A DNA stretch of 64,000 bases from Nanoarchaeota archaeon (GCA_018897155.1 JAHILE010000045.1:5402-69401), one strand, 5' to 3'; shown: positions 41,665 to 51,169, counted from the first letter of the stretch. A program made the numbers and translations. Notes: generated from the letters alone by a model not told the origin.

Positions 41665-42048
41665 TTATATTTTCTTTTCTGAAAATTGTTTTGCCATTTC
41701 CGAAAGAGGCAAACCGAGCATTTCTTGACAGAATTTATCCGCGGATTGTGTTAATGCAGTTTTTCCGTCAGTTAGTTTAATCAGCGAAGGATTTTTTCCC
41801 ACGTAAAAGCCGCCAGCGCCCCTTATATCCTTCCCCATTTTAGTGCACCAAAGCTCTCGGAATTGCTCGTCGGATACAACCCCTCCGCGATTGTATATTC
41901 TACCCCATAATTCCACGCGGTCGCGCATCCAATCAGGTACTTCTACTGAAGATTTTTCATCAAGTAGGGACTGTATTTTTTTCGCGAGACGCTGAAGTTC
42001 GTCTCGGGTTTCCATCACTATTTTTTTCTCTGTTTCAGTTAATGCCAT
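41665..42048 (-). CDS. Unrecognised helical protein
   Basis: 127 residues, first gene of the three-gene group, followed by its neighbour after 13 bases. An N-terminal helix (ALTETEKKIVMETRDELQRLAKKIQSLL) is followed by WMRDRVELWGRIYNRGGVVSDEQFRELWC, which may be a small helical DNA-binding or adaptor fold. TGTGATAAC precedes the ATG. No family recognised. Confidence 0.6.
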   Translation of the reverse strand: MALTETEKKIVMETRDELQRLAKKIQSLLDEKSSVEVPDWMRDRVELWGRIYNRGGVVSDEQFRELWCTKMGKDIRGAGGFYVGKNPSLIKLTDGKTALTQSADKFCQEMLGLPLSEMAKQFSEKKI

Positions 42049-42302
42049 GTTATCACATTCACTATTTTGATTATAACCTTTTTAAACTTTACTATTATGT
42101 TTTAAAATATGAATAACAAAATTTATTATTAGCATATTGTACTTAGAAGTATTTAAGTACCTATGTAACTTAATGATATATGAGGGGGTGCGCTAATCAG
42201 CAGGTTATTTTAAGAATTATTGGTGGATGGGCTTTCACCCACCAAAAACGCCTATTTAAATTCTGCCATACATTATAATAAGATACTAATAACGTGATAT
42301 AA

Positions 42303-42446
42303 ATGGCAAAGCCAATCAGAGCAACACCGACATTAAGGGGCAAGGACGCAGCCGAATTTTTGAGAAGAATGCGCATCGAAGAAACACGCCCGATAACGGA
42401 AAAGGACAGGGAATTAGCGAGACGCATAGCGGCATTTAAGCTCTAA
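42303..42446 (+). CDS. Small antitoxin-like protein
   Basis: A 47-residue basic protein (MAKPIRATPTLRGKDAAEFL, then RRMRIEETRPITEKDRELARRI). Small archaeal proteins with a P-[IV]-x-A-T-P-x-L-x-G-x-D-A start are commonly found beside toxin-like genes. It is convergent with the GNAT gene, ending 2 bases from it. A TATA-like ATTATAATA is centred about 27 bases upstream and GTGAT lies just before the ATG. The antitoxin role is inference. Confidence 0.6.
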   Translation: MAKPIRATPTLRGKDAAEFLRRMRIEETRPITEKDRELARRIAAFKL

Positions 42447-42448
42447 GC

Positions 42449-43003
42449 TTATTCGCGCTTAATTCTTATCAGGTTCAGCAGATCGCGATACATGGGCAAA
42501 GTGCCCTTTTCTCTTGCTTTCAGGACGGCAAAATCCATCTTCTTGTAAAAGTGTACTGCATCCTTCTTTGCATCAACGATGAGAAACCGGCACCCTATGG
42601 CTACTTGCTCATTTATTGCAACGAGCTTTTTTATGGCAAAATCGGTTGTTAGCGTGCCTATTCCACGTCTTGCATAATCCTTGCTTACGCAAAGTCTGCC
42701 TACCTTTAACGCGGGCATAGTTTTGTATTCTACACCCTTGTCCAGAAAAGTCTGTCCGAGAAAGGTTCCATGAACCCGTACAGCATCTGCAAGCAACGTA
42801 ATATATGCAACAAGCTCATTATTTTTCTTGTAAAACCAGAGGTATGTGTAGGATATGCCCATTTCCTGATTTCCTAGGGCGTCTTCTATCAGGAATTGCT
42901 TGAGTTCTGTATTATCAGTTTTGAAGGTTTCGAGAATATTTTTGTGTTTCTCCGAGATTAGTTCAATATCCAAATCTTCCCGGAAAATACTCTCTTCTGC
43001 CAT
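42449..43003 (-). CDS. GNAT-family N-acetyltransferase, TacT-like
   Basis: 184 residues. The acetyl-CoA-binding motif is VGRLCVSKDYARRGIGTLTTDFAI (about 101-124), preceded by a beta strand ending AYITLLADAV and followed by GCRFLIVDAKKDAVHFYKKMDFA. This pattern resembles GNAT toxins that acetylate charged tRNA as well as ordinary acetyltransferases. The adjacent convergent 47-residue gene would be the candidate antitoxin. Confidence 0.8.
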   Translation of the reverse strand: MAEESIFREDLDIELISEKHKNILETFKTDNTELKQFLIEDALGNQEMGISYTYLWFYKKNNELVAYITLLADAVRVHGTFLGQTFLDKGVEYKTMPALKVGRLCVSKDYARRGIGTLTTDFAIKKLVAINEQVAIGCRFLIVDAKKDAVHFYKKMDFAVLKAREKGTLPMYRDLLNLIRIKRE

Positions 43004-43098
43004 AGAATCTACTGTTATTTATCGGAAGAATTTTATAAGCTCAAACTAATGGAACCCATTTCGGATTCTTTTGATTCAGCCATACCCATTTTCGGGTA

Positions 43099-44358
43099 TC
43101 ATCTTGATACAAGATAATCGCTTCTTGCTTGTTCAATCTCCGCTACAACCGTATCGCCTAATTTTCCTTCTTTCAGAAGCACAGGTTTGTACGCGAAATT
43201 CCTGCCGATTGGCGTTCCGTCATCCATTTCAGTTACAAGGACATCTCCCTTCCAGCCGAGCCATTCTTCGTTTTTCATATCCGCATATTTCATTGAAAGT
43301 GTTTTCACTTCATCCGAGCGGTTCTTTATTTTCCAAGAAGGTATCTGGTCCGGCATTGAGGCTGCTTTTGTCAGCGGCCTTACGCTATAATTGTATGCCT
43401 TGAGAACATCCGGCTTTATTTCGTTTATCAGTGCGATAGTTTTTCCGAAATCCTCGTCGCTTTCGCCAGGGAAGCCTATGATGACGTCTGTTGCTATTGT
43501 TGTGTTCGAGTATGCTTTTCTGAATTCCGCAACAATGTTTTTGTACTGTTCTGCGGTGTATTCGCGCTTCATTTCTGCAAGTATTTTGTTCGAGCCCGAT
43601 TGCATCGGAATTTCCAAATATTTGTAGATTTTCGGGTGGTTGTATGCAAGAATCAAATCCTTAAGTATCGGCATAACATTTGTAGGATTCATTGAGCCGA
43701 GCTTTATTCTGAATTCTCCGGGAATTGATGTGAGCTTTCTAAGCAGTGCCGGAAGGCGCGAGCCATTATCTTTTCCATAAGCTGCAACATCCTGCGCAAC
43801 AAGATGTATTTCCCTTGCCCCGGAAGCCACAGCATTCTGCACTTCGCGGATAATTCTATCCGGTTCGTTGCTTATCAATATGCCGCGCGTTATCGCATCA
43901 ATACAATATGAGCAGTTTTCCGAGCATCCGTCAGATATGGGGATTATTGCAACATACTGATTTATTTTCAGTTTCGGAGAATTTATGAGCTGAATGGGCT
44001 TGTCCTTGAATCTGAGGACCCGTGTGTTTGACTGCATCTTTTCAAGTATTTCAACAACATGTGCTGTTGAGCTGACTGCAGCAATGCTTGCAGTCGGTGC
44101 CACTTCCTCGATTTTTTCTTTTATTATTTCAGTTAGGCAGCCCATTACAAGAACGCGTTTTCTTTGCATATTAAGCTCTGATAGCCTGCGAAGAATCTTG
44201 TTTTCAGTTGATAGCTGAAGCGCGCATGTGTTAAGTATTATGACTTCCGCCGAATCAAAAGGCACCATCTGGTGGCCAGCTTCTGCAATCAGTCCTGCAA
44301 TTGTCTCAGAAGAAGAAACATTGCTTTCGCATCCGTAAGTTTCTATATTAATTTTCAT
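43099..44358 (-). CDS. MiaB-like tRNA methylthiotransferase (MtaB/CDKAL1 type)
   Basis: Radical-SAM enzyme that adds a methylthio group to t6A37 of tRNAs. 419 residues from ATG 44358. The N-terminal UPF0004 domain starts MKINIETYGCESNVSSSETIAG with conserved Cys, then NTCALQ and MGCLTE. The radical-SAM motif is CSENCSYC; a TRAM domain ends the protein. Fifty-five in-frame codons further upstream are rejected because homology starts at MKINIETYGC and GGGTGTC precedes that ATG. Confidence 0.92.
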   Translation of the reverse strand: MKINIETYGCESNVSSSETIAGLIAEAGHQMVPFDSAEVIILNTCALQLSTENKILRRLSELNMQRKRVLVMGCLTEIIKEKIEEVAPTASIAAVSSTAHVVEILEKMQSNTRVLRFKDKPIQLINSPKLKINQYVAIIPISDGCSENCSYCIDAITRGILISNEPDRIIREVQNAVASGAREIHLVAQDVAAYGKDNGSRLPALLRKLTSIPGEFRIKLGSMNPTNVMPILKDLILAYNHPKIYKYLEIPMQSGSNKILAEMKREYTAEQYKNIVAEFRKAYSNTTIATDVIIGFPGESDEDFGKTIALINEIKPDVLKAYNYSVRPLTKAASMPDQIPSWKIKNRSDEVKTLSMKYADMKNEEWLGWKGDVLVTEMDDGTPIGRNFAYKPVLLKEGKLGDTVVAEIEQARSDYLVSR

Positions 44359-44395
44359 TTTTGACACCCACATACTTAGAAAAAATGAAATCCTT

Positions 44396-44466
44396 TCGCA
44401 AGCTTTCGCTTGCTCTAGGCTTTTCGACATTATGTCGAAAAAGTTTCGAGTTCGCGAGCAGCGAAC
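44396..44466 (-). promoter_or_regulatory. Three tandem hairpins in the methylthiotransferase leader
   Basis: GCAAGC-TTTC-GCTTGC (44398-44413), TTTTCGACAT/ATGTCGAAAA (44421-44441) and GTTCGC-GAGCA-GCGAAC (44450-44466) stand in a row between the upstream glycosyltransferase and the methylthiotransferase start at 44358. They could end the upstream transcript or control the downstream gene. Confidence 0.45.
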
Positions 44467-44529
44467 GAGATGACTTTCATAGTTCTCCCCGTTATTATTA
44501 TGTAGTGCAAAGCTTAAATTCATAATTGA

Positions 44530-45231
44530 TTAAGCGCCAAGCCTTCTTAGAACGAGATTGAAGAACATCTTCGGGGATTCAAGCATGCTGAATTTCGCCT
44601 CTTTTTTTCCGCGCCAGATTATCGGCACTTCTTTTATCGAATATCCTGCGTGTTTTATGCGCCAGAGCATTTCGATATCGAATTCAAAGCTGCTTGAGCG
44701 CATTGCAGGCATTATTTTTTCGATAGCTTCGCGCGAAAAAATCTTTGCTCCGCATTGAGTATCGTGAATTTCGAGGCCAAAAAGCAGTTTGGCAAGCGAA
44801 TTAAGCGCTTTGCTTCCAAATTTTTGCATCTCGCCTCTTGATTCGAATATTCTTGAGCCTTCGATTTTTCGCGAGGCTATTACACAATCCGCGCTTTCTA
44901 TGACTGCGGAGATAAGCTTTTCATATTCTTCCGGCGTTACTGCATTATCCGCATCAACAAATCCGAGATAATCGCCACTCGCGGCATTAAATCCCGCAAA
45001 CACTCCGCCGCCTTTTCCAAGCCTTCGGGCAAATTCAAGAACTTTGACGTTTTTGAAGCGCTTTGCGATTTTTGCTGTTTTATCCAGACAGCCGTCGCAT
45101 ACAACAATCAGCTCGATAAGAAGCCCGTTTTTGCGAGATGCTTTCGAAAACTCAGAATATGCCTTAAGTGTTGAGGTTATGCGCGCCTCTTCATTATATG
45201 CAGGGATTATTATCGAAATATTTTGGGGCAT
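44530..45231 (-). CDS. Family 2 glycosyltransferase, dolichyl-phosphate type
   Basis: 233 residues. The GT-A core has ISIIIPAYNEEARITSTL (4-21), VVCDGCLDKTA, FVDADNA (D-x-D) and later QCGAKIFSREA. This resembles dolichyl-phosphate glucosyl- or mannosyltransferases that make lipid-linked sugar donors. The start ATG shares its A with the TGA of the upstream GT39 gene (TGATG), showing coupling. It probably supplies the donor for that membrane transferase. Confidence 0.88.
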   Translation of the reverse strand: MPQNISIIIPAYNEEARITSTLKAYSEFSKASRKNGLLIELIVVCDGCLDKTAKIAKRFKNVKVLEFARRLGKGGGVFAGFNAASGDYLGFVDADNAVTPEEYEKLISAVIESADCVIASRKIEGSRIFESRGEMQKFGSKALNSLAKLLFGLEIHDTQCGAKIFSREAIEKIMPAMRSSSFEFDIEMLWRIKHAGYSIKEVPIIWRGKKEAKFSMLESPKMFFNLVLRRLGA

Positions 45232-46679
45232 CAAACAACCTTTTGTTTTTGGAATATATAATAATCGCATTTGGAGTCATTTCCATAGTAAATCGTTTTG
45301 CTGTTTTTTTGTATGTCTCTTGCAAATGCCTTTATAGTATTCGAGCATTCAATATCCTCTTCCGGGCACGGAAAATCGCATGAATTGAATATCGCATATC
45401 CTGTTTCATCATGTATTGCGTCGTAATTGTTCTGCGTGAAAATCAGCGAGTAATATATCGGCGTTATTTTTAGGTCCGAATAAACCACTATGTTTCGCGT
45501 TGAGGAAAATAAAGGACCTTTCCCGAAATCCATTTTCGAGTATGTTTTCTCGAATTCTGAAATATTTCCGACTTCCTTCGCCCTTTCAATATCTACAAGA
45601 ACGAGATTCCATACAGTTATTGACAAGAAGATTATCGAAATTACTGAGGCAATCTGCTTGTACGGCGCTTTTTCAAACATTCGCAGAATCTCAAAAAAGC
45701 CGTATGCTGCGATGATGAATAGATAGGGGAGGAAAGCCAGCATGTATCTGGCTTCCTTGTGGTTCAGGAGCGTGAAATAGATTATGAGGAACAGCCCGGC
45801 TACAAAAACAGGCAGTTTTTCTTTATCCTGCCAGAGTTTTCCTGCCACAAAATAGATTATTCCGATAGCAGTAAATGCGAGAAATGTGCTTTGAATCCAC
45901 AGTTCATTAAAATAGAATCCATATCCCAAATCATAAAGCCAGGAATATATTTTTGTTATGTTTTTGTTCGCGGAAATGAATGGTTTTGCAAAAGAGCCGT
46001 AAAGATACTCATTTATGAGAAGGTAGGGAATTACCAAAAACAGCACCCCCGACATAAAATCATATATTTTATTAAGGGTGCTTTCAAAACTAAACGCGCC
46101 TTTTTTGCCGTATTTTTCTGATATTATGATTGAAACCGCTATTGCCGCCGCAACCGCAGCCATTGGGAATCGCGTAAGGAATGCCATCGATACAAATATG
46201 CCTGTGATGAACATTGATTTTTCTGATTTTATCGAGATGTATGCGTATATGGCAGCCATTGCGAAGAAAAGCGAGATTATATCGCTTAAAAGAAGCGTGC
46301 TGAAATAGAAATATATTTTCGTGAAAGCAAGAAGCACTGCCGCAGTAATGCCTTCCTTTTCGCCAAATGCGCGCCTTCCAATAAGATAGGTAAGAACGAT
46401 TGTGCCTGCAGAAAAAAGCATTGCCATAGTGCGGCCTGCAGACAGCGGATCAAATCCGAGTTTCCAAAGAATTCCAGAGAAAAGAGGCATTATGGGAGGC
46501 CTTATTTCTTCCCAGAACCCTATTGAACATCCGGAAAAAATATATTTTCCCATTCCGATATAAACTGCTTCATCCCACCATAACGGATTATTGTGGTATA
46601 GAGTAAGGATTTGAAGCGCTATGAATAGAATCAGGGCTATGTAAAAAATTATCACGTATTTCTTATTTTCGGGATGCAT
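45231..46679 (-). CDS. GT39-like membrane glycosyltransferase
   Basis: 482 residues, about ten or more membrane segments. The first periplasmic loop has LWWDEAVYIGMGKYI with the catalytic-type Asp-Glu pair of the ArnT/PMT fold, and RPPIMPLF follows. These enzymes transfer sugars from polyprenyl phosphate to proteins or lipids on the outer face. The C-terminal part (from about 385) is a soluble domain with several cysteines. Coupled to the downstream GT2 gene. Confidence 0.82.
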   Translation of the reverse strand: MHPENKKYVIIFYIALILFIALQILTLYHNNPLWWDEAVYIGMGKYIFSGCSIGFWEEIRPPIMPLFSGILWKLGFDPLSAGRTMAMLFSAGTIVLTYLIGRRAFGEKEGITAAVLLAFTKIYFYFSTLLLSDIISLFFAMAAIYAYISIKSEKSMFITGIFVSMAFLTRFPMAAVAAAIAVSIIISEKYGKKGAFSFESTLNKIYDFMSGVLFLVIPYLLINEYLYGSFAKPFISANKNITKIYSWLYDLGYGFYFNELWIQSTFLAFTAIGIIYFVAGKLWQDKEKLPVFVAGLFLIIYFTLLNHKEARYMLAFLPYLFIIAAYGFFEILRMFEKAPYKQIASVISIIFLSITVWNLVLVDIERAKEVGNISEFEKTYSKMDFGKGPLFSSTRNIVVYSDLKITPIYYSLIFTQNNYDAIHDETGYAIFNSCDFPCPEEDIECSNTIKAFARDIQKNSKTIYYGNDSKCDYYIFQKQKVV

Positions 46680-46767
46680 GTGAGATATTATTGGATGAAA
46701 TCAGATATAAAAACATAATCTAATAAATATCCGCAGGTTTTATTGGCGTTTTATGGATTCTTTGATA

Positions 46768-47478
46768 TCAATAATATCCGGAACATTCGGTTTGATTTTC
46801 TTTGTCAATGTATTGCGGACATATTTCTTTGAGCAGTTCAGTGCGTGTCAGGAATTGTTCAACTTTCTTATCATTTATAATGAGCGTAGGGTACTTGGTT
46901 ATGTTGTACTTATTTTTTAGAAGTATTACCATCGGCTCATTTATGAAGTCGCTGTCTATCGCAAATATGAGTATCTTGTTTTCAAAGGCCTGCTTAAGGT
47001 TTGAAAGAATGACTCCTTGGGACTCAAGACAGACTTTGCAATCGTTGCTGAAAAAATAAAGGACGGTTACAGAATCCCCACTACATGTCTTTTTGAATTC
47101 TTCGGATAGAAGCCAATACTTAAGGTTTGAAAGAAGATATTGCCTTTTAAGAAACAGGTAATTCGTGCTGTTCACGTTTTTGCTTTTTTCATAATCCAGC
47201 ATCTGATTAAGCGTCGGCGCAAGCGTTCTTATGTTGTTTTCAAGCGTCTGGTATAATGTAGGGCATTTTTCCGTCCCCTGTATACTTTCAAGATAAAGAT
47301 ATTGAAGCTGCAAGCTCGTGAATTCAAGCTCTTGTTGCTTTACAACTTCCTGAACATAGCCCCGTTTATAATCGTCAAAGAAGTTTCCAAGAAGAAAGCC
47401 GAGCGTAAATACCATGATTGTAATAACCAGAGCTACTGCGTATTTGTCTTTTCTTAGATTTCGCATTTCAGCCTGCAT
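46768..47478 (-). CDS. Membrane-anchored thioredoxin-fold protein
   Basis: 236 residues: one N-terminal membrane helix (about 13-31), a coiled region, then a thioredoxin-like domain with SVTVLYFFSNDCKVCLESQG (C-x2-C) and YNITKYPTLIIN, the cis-proline region. Extra cysteines are at about 73, 128 and near the C-terminus. It is probably an extracytoplasmic thiol-disulfide protein acting on surface proteins; the neighbouring genes build surface glycans. Confidence 0.78.
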   Translation of the reverse strand: MQAEMRNLRKDKYAVALVITIMVFTLGFLLGNFFDDYKRGYVQEVVKQQELEFTSLQLQYLYLESIQGTEKCPTLYQTLENNIRTLAPTLNQMLDYEKSKNVNSTNYLFLKRQYLLSNLKYWLLSEEFKKTCSGDSVTVLYFFSNDCKVCLESQGVILSNLKQAFENKILIFAIDSDFINEPMVILLKNKYNITKYPTLIINDKKVEQFLTRTELLKEICPQYIDKENQTECSGYY

Positions 47479-47511
47479 ATTACCATCTTTTTAGTTTATA
47501 ATTTCTTAAAA

Positions 47512-48759
47512 TTACCATCTTTTTACGCGCTTTAAAACAAGAAGCTCAAACATCGAGCCCACCCAGATGAACGATAGGATAATATAGTATACCACAAAAT
47601 ATAAAAGCAGCGGGATTATCTGGTATGCTGAAAGCTTTTCACTGCCATTTTTAAACCCCTTCAGCATCCAGTAAATGCCTATTGCAAATATCAGAATTAT
47701 TATGAATATCTTCGTGTAGTCATACATTAGAAGAAGCGATTTGAGTTCTACAGCAGTGTATCGTGGAATATATATATTAAAGTTCAGCAGAAACAGATTT
47801 GATATTTTCGTAATTATCGGCGATATAAAATACTTGAAAAAAAGAGTGACCGTTATAAAAGGCAATATTAGCCCCATTACAAGTGTTGGAAGCTGGAAAA
47901 TTCCGAAATCGCCGTATTTTTTATTTAATAACATATCGCGGTACTGGTATATTGTTATTACCGAACCTTTGAACCATCGGCATCTTTGATTGTAGAGTTC
48001 TGATAGGTTCTTAGGCGCTATTGTAAGCACTTCACCCGTAGTGCTTTGCAGGATTTTGTAGTGGTTTCTTTGTATTCTATAGCATATTTCCTGGTCCTCT
48101 ACAATTGTTTTTTCGTCAAAGCCTCCTATTTTTTGTATCGCGCTTTTTCTGTAAATGCTGAAAGGGCCGGATGTAACATGAATGCTGTTCATGCTTGAAA
48201 AAATACATTTGAGAAATCCGTAGAGCAGATACTCTAATGCCTGAAGCCTTTGAAGAATTGTTTTTGGCTGATACACTTTCATTAGCGGAGACACCGCGGC
48301 AATATCCCCCTCGTAAAAGTATCGCATCATTTCTTTTAGCGTGTCGCTTCTCACCATAGAATCTGCGTCAAGGCATGCTACAAAATCTCCTTTTGCGCGT
48401 TTTATTCCCTCATTTAGAGCTGCGCCTTTTCCCAAATTTTTCTGATTGATTAGCAGCAGCTTAAAATGATGTTCCTTTTGCATAAAACCCTCGGCAATGT
48501 TTTGGGTTTTGTCTTTTGAGCCGTCGTTGACTACAATTATTTCAAGCAGATCTTTTGGATAATCTAAGTTCATTAACGATTCAAGCGTCTTTCCTATGGA
48601 TTCTTCTTCATTGTATGCAGGCACTATAACGCTTACCGAAGGAATCGTATCGAGCCTTTTTGGAGGCGGACGTTTCTCAAAAAAAGTGATAAGAAGAAAA
48701 ACCGAGACATAAAGCGAAAAGAAATACACTGCCCAGAAAACAATATCAGAGAAATACAT
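47512..48759 (-). CDS. Processive family 2 glycosyltransferase, membrane-bound
   Basis: 415 residues with one N-terminal and four or so C-terminal membrane segments around a cytoplasmic GT-A domain. Seen are VSVIVPAYNEEESIGKTL, VVNDGSKDKTQ, ACLDADSMV, and the processive signature EDQEICYR plus QRCRWFKGS (QxxRW). Enzymes with this pattern make polysaccharides such as hyaluronan, N-acetylglucosamine polymers or cellulose. It starts 15 bases after pth2 and may share its promoter. Confidence 0.88.
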   Translation of the reverse strand: MYFSDIVFWAVYFFSLYVSVFLLITFFEKRPPPKRLDTIPSVSVIVPAYNEEESIGKTLESLMNLDYPKDLLEIIVVNDGSKDKTQNIAEGFMQKEHHFKLLLINQKNLGKGAALNEGIKRAKGDFVACLDADSMVRSDTLKEMMRYFYEGDIAAVSPLMKVYQPKTILQRLQALEYLLYGFLKCIFSSMNSIHVTSGPFSIYRKSAIQKIGGFDEKTIVEDQEICYRIQRNHYKILQSTTGEVLTIAPKNLSELYNQRCRWFKGSVITIYQYRDMLLNKKYGDFGIFQLPTLVMGLILPFITVTLFFKYFISPIITKISNLFLLNFNIYIPRYTAVELKSLLLMYDYTKIFIIILIFAIGIYWMLKGFKNGSEKLSAYQIIPLLLYFVVYYIILSFIWVGSMFELLVLKRVKRW

Positions 48760-48774
48760 GATAGTTTCACCATT

Positions 48775-49113
48775 TTAAAGAAGCTTTAGTTTTCCTGCAA
48801 CAGCATCTATTTTATCATCATCTTCAGGCCCGATACCAACGCATGTCGCAGTTCCTGGCTCAAGCTGTGTTTTTCCAGCATCGCGGATTAATGCTGCGGG
48901 AATTTTCGCCTTTTTTGCAGTCATAAAAACATCTATTAGCTCTTTTTCGCCAGAAACTTTCAATATTACCTTTTTCTGGCCTTCGGATTCCCATGATTCT
49001 GCCGAATCGAAATCTGCTTTTTTATACGATTCAAGGGATGCATGCGCGGCCTGCGCGGCAAGCTTACCTTTTGTCATTTTCAGATCTGCGCGAATTATTA
49101 TTGCCTGTTTCAT
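48775..49113 (-). CDS. pth2: Peptidyl-tRNA hydrolase, Pth2 type
   Basis: Frees tRNA from stalled peptidyl-tRNA. 112 residues, normal. The family motifs KQAIIIRADLKMTKGKLAAQAAHAS (2-26), KVILKVSGEKEL, LIRDAGKTQLEPGTATCVGIGP are all present. Confidence 0.96.
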   Translation of the reverse strand: MKQAIIIRADLKMTKGKLAAQAAHASLESYKKADFDSAESWESEGQKKVILKVSGEKELIDVFMTAKKAKIPAALIRDAGKTQLEPGTATCVGIGPEDDDKIDAVAGKLKLL

Positions 49114-49161
49114 AGAATGAATTTGTGCGGACAGGTATAAAAAGGCTCTTATTTTGTTAGG

Positions 49162-49887
49162 CTATCTCTTTCCATGAACCTCATTTTTCAATCTTTCGAA
49201 GAATTCTTGCATAAAACCCATTCTTTCTTTAGCGATTTCTTTTGCTTTTTGAGTATATAATTTGTCGGGTATGTGTATGACTTTTGTCACAAAATCAAGG
49301 TTTGGCGAGTGTTTTGACGGGTTTTTTATTCTTCCGTTCGGCTTTCCGCCGACAAGATTATCGCTTATATATTCTTCAATTGGCGTATCTACGTATATTT
49401 TTTCGCCATGTTCTCCGGCAACCATGAAAAGGCGCGCGATTCCGACTGCTCCGAGCGTGTCGAGCTTATCCGCGTCAAAAAGTATTTTTGCTTCTATTGT
49501 CTTTGGCTCGTTGCCGGTTCTGAAGCGATGGCATGCTATGCTGTGTTTTACTTTCTCTATTTTTTCAGGAGGGAAGTTAAGCTCTTTTAGTATTTTTTCA
49601 GACATGACAGAGCCAAGAACTGCGTGATCAGTATTTCCAGTATTGTCGCCGGCTTCTTTAACGCGCGCGATATCGTGAAGAAGAACTGAGGCTTCAAGGA
49701 CATCTTTGTCAACATCTTTTTCGCCATCTGCAATCTCCGTTCGCTTGCTTTCGGCTCTTGCAGCCATCTCTGCGTCTGCAAGATGCATGCATAAATCATG
49801 GACGCGCATTACATGGTCCATACTGTGCGCGGAGCCGGAAAGTTCTTTTTCCATGATTGCCTTAATTTTCTGTTGAATTTCGTTCAT
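49162..49887 (-). CDS. HD-domain phosphohydrolase
   Basis: About 241 residues. HD-superfamily metal residues are visible as SMDHVMRVHDLC (H), VLLHDIARVKE (HD) and FDADKLDTLGAVG (D). It belongs to the YedJ-like group of predicted metal-dependent phosphohydrolases. ATG 49887 is chosen over 49899. Substrate unknown. Confidence 0.85.
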   Translation of the reverse strand: MNEIQQKIKAIMEKELSGSAHSMDHVMRVHDLCMHLADAEMAARAESKRTEIADGEKDVDKDVLEASVLLHDIARVKEAGDNTGNTDHAVLGSVMSEKILKELNFPPEKIEKVKHSIACHRFRTGNEPKTIEAKILFDADKLDTLGAVGIARLFMVAGEHGEKIYVDTPIEEYISDNLVGGKPNGRIKNPSKHSPNLDFVTKVIHIPDKLYTQKAKEIAKERMGFMQEFFERLKNEVHGKR

Positions 49888-49915
49888 AAGAAATCGCAAT
49901 TGAATGTTTGTGGGG

Positions 49916-51169
49916 TTATTGCTTGATTACGCCCCAACCAATGAGCCGCCATTTGCTTTCTATCTGGCGCGATAGCGCGACTTTGTCCCCGATTGATGCG
50001 CATACCGGAATTTTTAGTAGGAATTCGGCAACTTTTCCGGGTTTTGTGCAAATTCCAATCGTTCTTGAAGTATTGACATTCATGAGCAAGGCATCATTTT
50101 GCTTTACTTCATTTTTCACCTGTTTTGCATCAACAAGGCGCTCAAAAGTGTGCATTTCAAGCTTTAAATTATTGAATACGGCGGGGAGTTTTCCTTCAAG
50201 CCCAAGAACATTTCCAACAAGGTTATCTGATTTTGCTAGAGACGGATCTAAGAGAGTTCCGACACTAAGAAGCCCTCCGGGTTTTCCGGCATCAAGCGAT
50301 GCATTGCCCTGATTTATACTTACAATCGTTGATTTAAGAGGAACCCATTTACTCTCCTTTTTTGCACCAGGGCGTATTTCTATTTTGTCGCCTTTTTTTA
50401 GATTCCCGCGCACAAGGCTTCCTCCGACCACGCCGCCGACAAGTTCAGATATATCGGTTCCGGGCCGGTTTACATCAAAGCTTCGCGCGATATACATAAT
50501 AGGGTCTGCATTCGAATCATGCGGCTTTGGCTGTATTATATCAGTTATTGCTGCAAGAAGAACATCAATGTTTGCCTGATGCTGCGCAGAAACAGGAATT
50601 ATCGGCGCGTTTTCTGCAACCGAGCCTTTGATAAAAGCCTTTATCTGGCCGTAGTTTTTTCGCATCTGTGCCTCATCAACAAGATCCACTTTGTTTTGCA
50701 CAATAACTATATTTTTTATTCCTGCGATATTTAAGACCATTAGATGCTCTGCAGTTTGCGGCTGCGGGCATTGTTCATTTGCCGCGATTACCAAAAGCGC
50801 GCCATCCATAAGAGATGCTCCTGTCAGCACTGTCGCCATCAATGTTTCGTGTCCGGGGCAGTCGATTACAGACAAGGCACGGACATATTCGGTATTAACT
50901 TCATGTTCTAAGCATTTCGGCATTGTGGTGTATGCTTTAATGCTCTCGCACTTTGGGCATTTTCTTATTTCCATATCTGCGTAACCGAGGCGAATTGAAA
51001 TGCCGCGCTTCAGCTCTTCGGAATGTTCGTCTGTGAATTTTCCGGTAAGCGCCTGAGTAAGCGTGGTTTTTCCATGGTCGACGTGGCCGACAATTCCGAT
51101 GTTCATTTCCGGAAGGTGCCTGTCTGCTTTGTTTTGCGCAACATCCGATTCTGATTTTTTAGAAACCAT
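49916..51169 (-). CDS. eif2g: Translation initiation factor aIF2 subunit gamma
   Basis: GTP-binding core of aIF2, which brings initiator Met-tRNA to the ribosome. 417 residues. G1 is GHVDHGKTT (28-36), G3 DCPGHE, G4 NKVD; a zinc-binding set CPKCESIKAYTTMPKC is as in archaeal homologues. A TATA-like GATTTAAAT is centred about 27 bases before the ATG. Confidence 0.97.
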   Translation of the reverse strand: MVSKKSESDVAQNKADRHLPEMNIGIVGHVDHGKTTLTQALTGKFTDEHSEELKRGISIRLGYADMEIRKCPKCESIKAYTTMPKCLEHEVNTEYVRALSVIDCPGHETLMATVLTGASLMDGALLVIAANEQCPQPQTAEHLMVLNIAGIKNIVIVQNKVDLVDEAQMRKNYGQIKAFIKGSVAENAPIIPVSAQHQANIDVLLAAITDIIQPKPHDSNADPIMYIARSFDVNRPGTDISELVGGVVGGSLVRGNLKKGDKIEIRPGAKKESKWVPLKSTIVSINQGNASLDAGKPGGLLSVGTLLDPSLAKSDNLVGNVLGLEGKLPAVFNNLKLEMHTFERLVDAKQVKNEVKQNDALLMNVNTSRTIGICTKPGKVAEFLLKIPVCASIGDKVALSRQIESKWRLIGWGVIKQ

